NCBI GenBank assembly: GCA_945952575.1 | Contig: CAMFIY010000065.1 | Location: 1-10,871 of the forward strand | Reading direction: 5' to 3' | Length of the DNA stretch: 10,871 bases | Origin: an uncultured Leucobacter sp. | Lineage (GTDB): Bacteria; Actinomycetota; Actinomycetes; Actinomycetales; Microbacteriaceae | Shown: positions 6,075 to 10,871 of the stretch, piece by piece | Layout of the letters: each line of letters opens with the position of its first letter | How positions within the stretch are numbered: the stretch's first letter is position 1 | Notes under the pieces: model-generated | Told to the model about the DNA's origin: nothing | The model's input: only the letters and a program-made list of their open reading frames with translations | Databases searched by the model: none | Program-made: the position numbers and the translations under genes

Positions 6075-8675
6075 CTACTCGCGCAGCTTCGCCCCGAACG
6101 CCGTCTCGGCTGCGGCGACGCCCGCGAGCTTCGCCTCGGTCGCCTCCTCGGCCTTGAGGGTGCGGTCGTCGGCGCGGAAGCGCAGGGCGAAGGTCAGCGC
6201 ACGCTGTCCCTCCGGCACTCCGCTGCCGCGGTAGTCGTCCACGATGCGCGCGTGCTCGAGCAGGTCTCCGGCGCCGGCGATCACTGCGGCCAGCACGGCG
6301 TCCGCGGGCACCGTCGCGTCGGCGAGCAGCGTGAGATCCTGCGTCGCGGCGGGGTAGGTCGAGAGCTGACGCGTCTCCGGCTCTCGAGGTGCGACCTCGA
6401 TGAGCCGCCCCAGGTCGAGCTCGAACGCGTTGACACGGCCCGGCAGATGGGAGTCGGCTACGAGCTCCGGAAGGAGTTCGCCCGCGACGCCCACGGATTC
6501 CAGACCGCCCTCGACGACGACGCAGAGCTCTGCGGTGCGCCCCGGATGGAATGCAGGATGCTCCCCCTGGCGCACTACGAGGTCGGCCGAGACGGACCCG
6601 GCGAGCGAACGAGCCGCATCAAGCGCATCCGACCAGTCGTAGGCGCGCTGCGGCTCCCCCGGCTGCTTCGCGACGGCGTCGCCGAGCAGCAGGCCGCCGA
6701 CTCGCAGCGGCTGGGCCGGGATGGAGTCGTTCAACTCGGCCAGCGTGGCGTCCGACGGGCGCTCCGCGAGCGGCGGGACGACCCCGGTGCCGAGGGCTTC
6801 GCCCGCGCGATCCCCGTCCGCGCCCGTCGGGGGCTCGAACACCGAGCCGAGCTCGAAGAGCGCAAGATCGGTCAGACCGCGCGAGACGTTGCGCTGCGCG
6901 ACGCCGACGAGACCCGGCAGCAGCGTGCGGCGCAGGAAGGGCGCCTCTCCGTCGAGCGGGTTCGCGAGCCGGAGCGCGGATCCCGAACCGAACGCGTCGA
7001 GCTGCGCACGGGAGACGAACGGGTACGCCTGCACCTCGTCGAGCCCGAATGAGGCGAGCGAGTTCGCCGCGCGACGGCGCAGCCGCTGCGCCCGGCTGAG
7101 CCCGCGACCTGCGGGCGCGACGGGCAGGACCGAAGGGATGCGGTCATAGCCGACGATCCTGGCGACCTCCTCGACCAGATCGGCCGGTCGCGTCAGATCG
7201 CTGCGCCAGCTCGGCGGGGTGACCCCGAGCACTCGCGAGCCGGAGTCGGGCAGCCCGCTGTCATCGAGTCCGCCTTCGTCTTCCCCGTCGACCACGGTGC
7301 AGCCGATCATACGGAGCGCGCTGCGGATCTCCTTCTCCGTATAGTCCGTGCCGAGCAGGCCGTTGACGCGGGCGATCGGCAGACGCACGACCGCGGGGGC
7401 GAAGGGGGCGAGGATCTCGACCCCCAACGGGTCGGCCGTGCCGCCGCCCAGCTCGACGAGCAGATCCACCATACGCTGCGCCGCGGCGCGTGCGACGAGG
7501 GGGTCCACTCCGCGCTCGAAGCGGCGGGACGCCTCGCTCGGCAGCTTGTGCCGGCGCGCCGTACGCGCGATCGACACCGGATCGAAGGTCGCCGCCTCGA
7601 TCAGCACATCGGTCGTCGTCTCGTCGCTCTTGGTCGATTCGCCGCCCATGACACCGGCGAGGCCGATCGGCCCGGATTCGTCCGTGATCAGGAGGTCCTC
7701 GGGATCGAGCTTGCGCTCCTGTCCGTCGAGGGTGACGAGCGTCTCCCCCGGCTCCGCCCGGCGAACCGTGATCCCGCCGGTGAGCTTCGCCAGGTCGTAG
7801 GCATGCAGCGGGCTGCCGAGTTCGAGCATCACGTAGTTCGAGATGTCGATCTCGAGGCCGAGCGAGCGGATGCCCGCGAGCAGGAGACGCGCCACCATCC
7901 AGGCAGGGGTCGGCCGCGACGGGTCGATGCCGCGCACGACGCGCGCGACGAAGCCGGTGCAGCCCACGCGTCCCCGGATCGGGGCCTGATCGTCGAGCGC
8001 GACCGGGAAGCCGGATCCGCTCCCGATCTCGAGCGCGAGCGCCGGATCCGAGAACGCCGCCCCGGTCGAGTGCGCGTATTCGCGGGCCACGCCGCGGATC
8101 GAGAAGGCGTAGCCGCGGTCGGGCGTCACATTGATCTCGACCGCGCTGTCGCGCATCCCGAGCAGTGCGAGCGCGTCGGATCCCACCTCCGGATCGTTGC
8201 CGTTCTCGACACTGAAGCCCAACCGCGACAGCACGATGATGCCGTCGTGATCGTCTCCCAGGGCGAGCTCGCGCGCCGAGGCGATCATGCCGTCGCTCAC
8301 GTGGCCGTAGGTCTTGCGGGCCGCGATCCGGAAGTCGCCGGGGAGCACGGCTCCCGGCAGGGTCACCACGACCTTGTCGCCGGCCTCGAAGTTGTGCGCG
8401 CCGCAGACGATCCCGCGCACGTCCTCTCCACCATCGGCTGCGCGCTGCCCCTCCGGGGCCACGCGCACCTGGCACCAGTTGATGGTCTTGCCGTTCGACT
8501 GCGGCTCGGGCTCGCGCGAGAGCACCTCGCCGACCACGATCGGACCGTCGGCCTCGAATCGCCGGATCGACTCCTCCTCGAACCCGACGCGCACCAGATC
8601 GGCGTGCACCTGCTCCGGGGTGGCATCCTGCGGCAGGGCGACGTGCTCGCCGAGCCAGCTCAGGGGAATACGCAT
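6075..8675 (-). CDS. pheT: Phenylalanine--tRNA ligase beta subunit
   Basis: This is the beta chain of the (alpha-beta)2 enzyme that charges tRNA-Phe in the cytosol, with PheS carrying the catalytic site. The 866-residue length is usual for an actinobacterial PheT. The start MRIPLSWL is conserved. An EMAP/OB-type tRNA-binding domain covers about 40-160, with CGAHNF and SDGMI. The B3/B4 region that houses editing lies about 215-380 and is followed by RRFERGVDP near 383. The B5 domain contains SDLTRPADLVEEVARI at about 485-505. The last ~93 residues form the ferredoxin-fold anticodon-binding domain, with STYPAATQDL and a C-terminal EAEEAT-like lysine/glutamate helix. The ATG overlaps the pheS stop by one base (TGATG), which implies coupled translation; GGAGG lies 9 bases upstream inside pheS. 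The frame is open for 203 codons upstream of this ATG, but that stretch lies over pheS and lacks PheT character. Confidence 0.97.
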   Translation of the reverse strand: MRIPLSWLGEHVALPQDATPEQVHADLVRVGFEEESIRRFEADGPIVVGEVLSREPEPQSNGKTINWCQVRVAPEGQRAADGGEDVRGIVCGAHNFEAGDKVVVTLPGAVLPGDFRIAARKTYGHVSDGMIASARELALGDDHDGIIVLSRLGFSVENGNDPEVGSDALALLGMRDSAVEINVTPDRGYAFSIRGVAREYAHSTGAAFSDPALALEIGSGSGFPVALDDQAPIRGRVGCTGFVARVVRGIDPSRPTPAWMVARLLLAGIRSLGLEIDISNYVMLELGSPLHAYDLAKLTGGITVRRAEPGETLVTLDGQERKLDPEDLLITDESGPIGLAGVMGGESTKSDETTTDVLIEAATFDPVSIARTARRHKLPSEASRRFERGVDPLVARAAAQRMVDLLVELGGGTADPLGVEILAPFAPAVVRLPIARVNGLLGTDYTEKEIRSALRMIGCTVVDGEDEGGLDDSGLPDSGSRVLGVTPPSWRSDLTRPADLVEEVARIVGYDRIPSVLPVAPAGRGLSRAQRLRRRAANSLASFGLDEVQAYPFVSRAQLDAFGSGSALRLANPLDGEAPFLRRTLLPGLVGVAQRNVSRGLTDLALFELGSVFEPPTGADGDRAGEALGTGVVPPLAERPSDATLAELNDSIPAQPLRVGGLLLGDAVAKQPGEPQRAYDWSDALDAARSLAGSVSADLVVRQGEHPAFHPGRTAELCVVVEGGLESVGVAGELLPELVADSHLPGRVNAFELDLGRLIEVAPREPETRQLSTYPAATQDLTLLADATVPADAVLAAVIAGAGDLLEHARIVDDYRGSGVPEGQRALTFALRFRADDRTLKAEEATEAKLAGVAAAETAFGAKLRE

Positions 8676-9715
8676 CAGACCAGCCCTCCGAACTGACGGT
8701 TGAATCTCACGTCGCCCTCCACCATGTCGCGCATGTCGTTGATGTCGTGACGGAACTGCAGGGTGCGCTCGATGCCCATGCCGAACGCGAAGCCCTGATA
8801 CTCCTCGGGATCGATGCCCGCCGCGAGCAGCACGTTCGGGTCGACCATGCCGCAGCCGCCCCACTCGACCCAGCGGGCGCCGCCCTTGGCGTTCGGCTGC
8901 CACACATCCATCTCGGCGGAGGGCTCGGTGAATGGGAAGAAGTTCGGGCGCAGACGGATCTCGGCCTCCTGGCCGAACATCTGCCGGGCGAAATGCTCGA
9001 GCGTGCCGCGCAGATGCGCCATGGTCAGGCCGCGATCGATGGCGATGCCCTCGATCTGGTGGAAGACCGGGGTGTGCGTCGCATCCAGCTCGTCCGTGCG
9101 GTAGGTGCGCCCCGGAGCGACGACATAGACCGGAAGCTCCCGGCCCAGCAGGGAGCGGATCTGCACCGGCGAGGTGTGCGTGCGCAGCAGCAGGTGGCGC
9201 TCCGCCGGCTCGAGGAAGAAGGTGTCCTGCATCGCGCGCGCCGGGTGATCGGGGTCGAAGCCGAGCGCGTCGAAGTTGAACCACTCGTGCTCGATCTCAG
9301 GGCCTTCGGCGACCTCCCACCCCATCCCGATGAAGACGTCGGCGACCTCGTCCTGCAACTGCGCGAGGGGGTGCCGCGTCCCCGCGGTGCGCCGGACCGG
9401 CGCCTCGGTCACGTCGACCCGCTCGGCGACGAGGCGCTCCCGCGCCTCCTGCTCGGCGAGCTCGGCCTCACGACCCTGGTACGCGCCCTCGATCCGGCCG
9501 CGCGCCTGCCCCATCAGCTTGCCCGTCTCGGCCTTCTGCTCCTTGGGCACATCGCGCATCCGCGCGTTGAGCCGAGCGATGGCGGACGCCTCGCCGGCGT
9601 GCTCGGTGCGCGCCTGCTTCAGTTCGGCGATGCTGTCCGCCGCGGCGAACGCGGCGAGCGCCGCGGCGACTGCGGCATTCGCTGCTTCAGGGGTGATCGG
9701 GGTGATATCTGACAC
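8675..9715 (-). CDS. pheS: Phenylalanine--tRNA ligase alpha subunit
   Basis: This is the catalytic chain of the class II phenylalanyl-tRNA synthetase. The product has 346 residues, within the usual 330-360. The N-terminal ~85 residues form a charged helical region expected to be the tRNA-binding coiled coil. The catalytic domain begins at HPLAQLQDEV (from residue 115, motif 1 region), continues through GPEIEHEWFNF and RTHTSPVQIRS, has motif 2 at FHQIEG (from 218) and motif 3 GMGIER at 312-317. The GTG start at 9715 (VSDITP) gives a normal N-terminus; AGGA lies 9 bases upstream. An upstream open stretch reaches 10345 but is antisense to the divergent membrane-protein gene and unlike PheS. The stop overlaps the pheT start. 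Only 36 bases separate this start from the divergent gene, leaving no room for a leader-peptide attenuator or T-box. Confidence 0.97.
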   Translation of the reverse strand: MSDITPITPEAANAAVAAALAAFAAADSIAELKQARTEHAGEASAIARLNARMRDVPKEQKAETGKLMGQARGRIEGAYQGREAELAEQEARERLVAERVDVTEAPVRRTAGTRHPLAQLQDEVADVFIGMGWEVAEGPEIEHEWFNFDALGFDPDHPARAMQDTFFLEPAERHLLLRTHTSPVQIRSLLGRELPVYVVAPGRTYRTDELDATHTPVFHQIEGIAIDRGLTMAHLRGTLEHFARQMFGQEAEIRLRPNFFPFTEPSAEMDVWQPNAKGGARWVEWGGCGMVDPNVLLAAGIDPEEYQGFAFGMGIERTLQFRHDINDMRDMVEGDVRFNRQFGGLV

Positions 9716-9723
9716 AAGGATCA

Positions 9724-9729
9724 ATCCTA
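9724..9729 (-). promoter_or_regulatory. Candidate -10 box for pheST
   Basis: The minus strand reads TAGGAT, a TANNNT match that ends 8 bases before the GTG at 9715. If it is used, the transcript would start at or within a few bases of the start codon. The AGGA inside it could instead be a weak ribosome site. No clear -35 box is visible. Confidence 0.35.
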
Positions 9730-9739
9730 CTGGCTCGCT

Positions 9740-9745
9740 TAGACT
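9740..9745 (+). promoter_or_regulatory. Candidate -10 box for the membrane-protein gene
   Basis: TAGACT matches TANNNT and ends 6 bases before the GTG at 9752. The expected start of transcription would fall on or beside the start codon, which points to a leaderless message. No convincing -35 box is seen at 16-18 bases upstream. Confidence 0.4.
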
Positions 9746-9751
9746 GGTGAG

Positions 9752-10390
9752 GTGAGCACGCATCCAGCACACGGGAGCCCGGTGTCGTCGGGCCGCGCGG
9801 CCCGCACCGCTCGGGGCGCCGTGGCTGCGTGCGCGGCCACGCTGTTCGCCGCGATGTCGCACGCGTTCGCCGGAGGTTCGGCGACCCCGCTCGCAGTCGG
9901 CGCGACCGCGATCGTCGCACTGCCGATCTGCGTGCTGCTCGCCGGGCGGTTGAGCTCGCTCTGGCGACTCAGCCTGGCCGTCGCGCTGAGCCAGCTGCCG
10001 TATCACTGGACATTCTGGGGGCTCGGGCTCTCCGCCGGAGCGGGGTCTTCGGACGGGTTCCCGAACCACGCGACGCACCTGGCGACCGTGTTCACGCCCG
10101 CCGCCGTGGCTTCGGGCACGGCGGACACGTGGATGTGGATCTCGCACCTGTTCGCCGCGATCGCCACCATCGCACTGCTGCACTCCGGCGAGCGCGCCGC
10201 GATCGCCATCGCCGGCGTCCTGCGCCGCGCGTTCCCCCGTGCGCTCCCGCGCGCCATCGCACTGCCGTCGAGCGCCGCCGCGCGTCCCCGCGCGATCGAG
10301 ACGACCCTGCGCGAGCGTCTCACCGGGCTCTCGGCGATCAGCCATCGCGGTCCCCCGCTCGTTCCCGCTCCCGCTCTCATCCGTCGCTGA
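9752..10390 (+). CDS. Unrecognised small integral membrane protein next to copC
   Basis: I do not recognise this 212-residue protein with certainty. After a short polar, basic N-terminus it has about four hydrophobic segments: residues 22-41, 44-64, 68-93 and 126-144. The C-terminal ~65 residues are basic, rich in Arg, Pro and Ala, and probably cytoplasmic. Histidines fall in or near the membrane spans: H37 in MSHAF, H85 in PYHW, H106 and H109 in PNHATH, H132 in WISHLFAA and H144 in LLHSGE. Some have methionine or tryptophan nearby, a pattern that could serve metal or haem binding. The HLFAAIAT...LLHSGE pattern resembles, from memory, membrane proteins seen near copC or ycnI genes in other actinobacteria; this is not confirmed. 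It is not CopD-like in length. The GTG start follows a -10-like TAGACT directly, with only a partial Shine-Dalgarno (GGTGAG, immediately before the codon). The copC-like gene follows after 77 bases on the same strand. Confidence 0.75.
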   Translation: MSTHPAHGSPVSSGRAARTARGAVAACAATLFAAMSHAFAGGSATPLAVGATAIVALPICVLLAGRLSSLWRLSLAVALSQLPYHWTFWGLGLSAGAGSSDGFPNHATHLATVFTPAAVASGTADTWMWISHLFAAIATIALLHSGERAAIAIAGVLRRAFPRALPRAIALPSSAAARPRAIETTLRERLTGLSAISHRGPPLVPAPALIRR

Positions 10391-10467
10391 CGCACGATCA
10401 GCGGCGTCACCGCCGACCCGGCACGCGCCGACCCCGTGTGCTCGGAAGAGAAGGAACAGAAACGAAT
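10391..10467 (+). other. Intergenic gap between the membrane-protein gene and copC
   Basis: The 77 bases hold a small inverted repeat, CGGCG-TCAC-CGCCG (10402-10415), with no T-run after it, so it is a poor terminator. The ribosome site region of copC follows. No promoter of the TTGACA/TANNNT kind stands out, so copC may depend on transcription from upstream. Confidence 0.4.
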
Positions 10468-10871
10468 ATGAATACCATCACCACCCGCGTCGCCGCATCC
10501 CTCCTGGCGGCCGGAGCCGCACTGGGGCTTTCGCTCGCGACTGCCGCGCCGGCGCTCGCCCACGACGAGCTGGCGGACTACGGGCTCGAGATCGACAACG
10601 CCTCGGGCGACCTCACGGCGATCACCATGACCTTCAGCGACAAGGTCCTCGAGGTCGGCACCGAGATCGCCGTCGTCGACGAGGACGGCAAGAATCGCAC
10701 GGACGGCGCGCCGGAGATCCAGGACACGACCGTGCGGCAGCCGCTCAGCGCACCCCTGGCCGCAGGCAACTACTCGGTGAACTGGCGCGCGGTCTCGAGC
10801 GACGGCCATCCGATCGAGGGACTGCTCGCCTTCTCGGTCGCCGACGACGGCCACCCCGAATGGATTCCGGC
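10468..10871 (+). CDS. copC: CopC-family periplasmic/exported copper-binding protein, 3' end beyond window
   Basis: The first 134 codons are visible and the gene runs off the right edge. A Sec signal peptide spans residues 1-31: a short N-region with one Arg, a long Ala/Leu core and the cleavage motif ALA before H32. The mature protein would thus begin with histidine. In CopC proteins that N-terminal histidine, with a later Asp and His, binds Cu(II). The later pair is seen as D112 and H114 in SSDGHPIEG (mature 81 and 83), the most conserved motif of the family. The beta-sandwich core between shows MTFSDKVLEVGT and NYSVNWRAVS. No methionine-rich Cu(I) motif is visible in the part seen. The protein likely acts outside the membrane in copper binding or delivery. 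A purine-rich AAGGA lies about 12 bases before the ATG. A C-terminal membrane anchor, CopD domain, or following ycnI/copD gene cannot be seen. Confidence 0.9.
   Translation, partial: MNTITTRVAASLLAAGAALGLSLATAAPALAHDELADYGLEIDNASGDLTAITMTFSDKVLEVGTEIAVVDEDGKNRTDGAPEIQDTTVRQPLSAPLAAGNYSVNWRAVSSDGHPIEGLLAFSVADDGHPEWIP

Noticed and set aside
7261..8696. Open frames of about 380-400 codons on both strands within pheT
   Set aside because: Both are shadows of pheT with Arg/Gly/Ala-rich composition and no conserved motifs.
8676..9284. A 203-codon in-frame extension upstream of pheT
   Set aside because: It overlaps the pheS catalytic domain in another frame. The conserved PheT N-terminus starts at ATG 8675, preceded by GGAGG.
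9716..10345. A 210-codon in-frame extension upstream of pheS
   Set aside because: It is antisense to the membrane-protein gene and unlike PheS. GTG 9715 gives a normal-length PheS.
10402..10415. Small hairpin CGGCG-TCAC-CGCCG after the membrane-protein stop as a terminator
   Set aside because: The stem is only five bases and no T-tract follows; copC continues on the same strand.

Overview
The window is a high-GC (roughly 70%) chromosomal segment with dense coding, several GTG starts and TANNNT-type -10 boxes. Together with a long-type threonine synthase and a fused trehalose-6-phosphate synthase/phosphatase, this suggests an actinobacterium, plausibly a member of the Microbacteriaceae. The family is inferred from general character, not from a search. 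I see no tRNA, rRNA, insertion sequence, CRISPR array or prophage gene, and no gene-free stretch longer than about 110 bases. Most of the window is ordinary housekeeping sequence.

Layout: Positions 1-2200 hold two genes on the minus strand. thrC (last step of threonine synthesis, GTG start at 2200) is followed after a short gap by the 5' part of an AI-2E-family membrane protein cut by the window edge. A 110-base divergent gap separates thrC from otsAB (2311-4620, plus strand), one reading frame that carries both steps of trehalose synthesis. otsAB converges on a minus-strand cluster at 4653-9715, which in transcription order is pheS, pheT, a one-domain VOC/PhnB-like gene and a two-domain VOC/PhnB-like gene. 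pheS and pheT overlap by one base, and only 32 and 61 bases separate the next genes, so read-through is likely.

Only 36 bases separate the GTG start of pheS from the divergent GTG start of a small membrane protein (9752-10390). That protein is followed, 77 bases later on the same strand, by the start of a CopC-family copper-binding exported protein (10468 to the window end). The least ordinary part of the window is this right end: an unrecognised four-helix, histidine-bearing membrane protein paired with a CopC whose mature protein should begin with the copper-binding histidine. The 36-base gap shows a possible -10 box on each strand placed so close to the start codons that leaderless transcription is possible.

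The thrC, pheST and otsAB functions are independent of one another: amino-acid synthesis, tRNA charging and compatible-solute synthesis. The membrane protein and CopC may work together in copper handling, but that rests on adjacency and histidine content alone.
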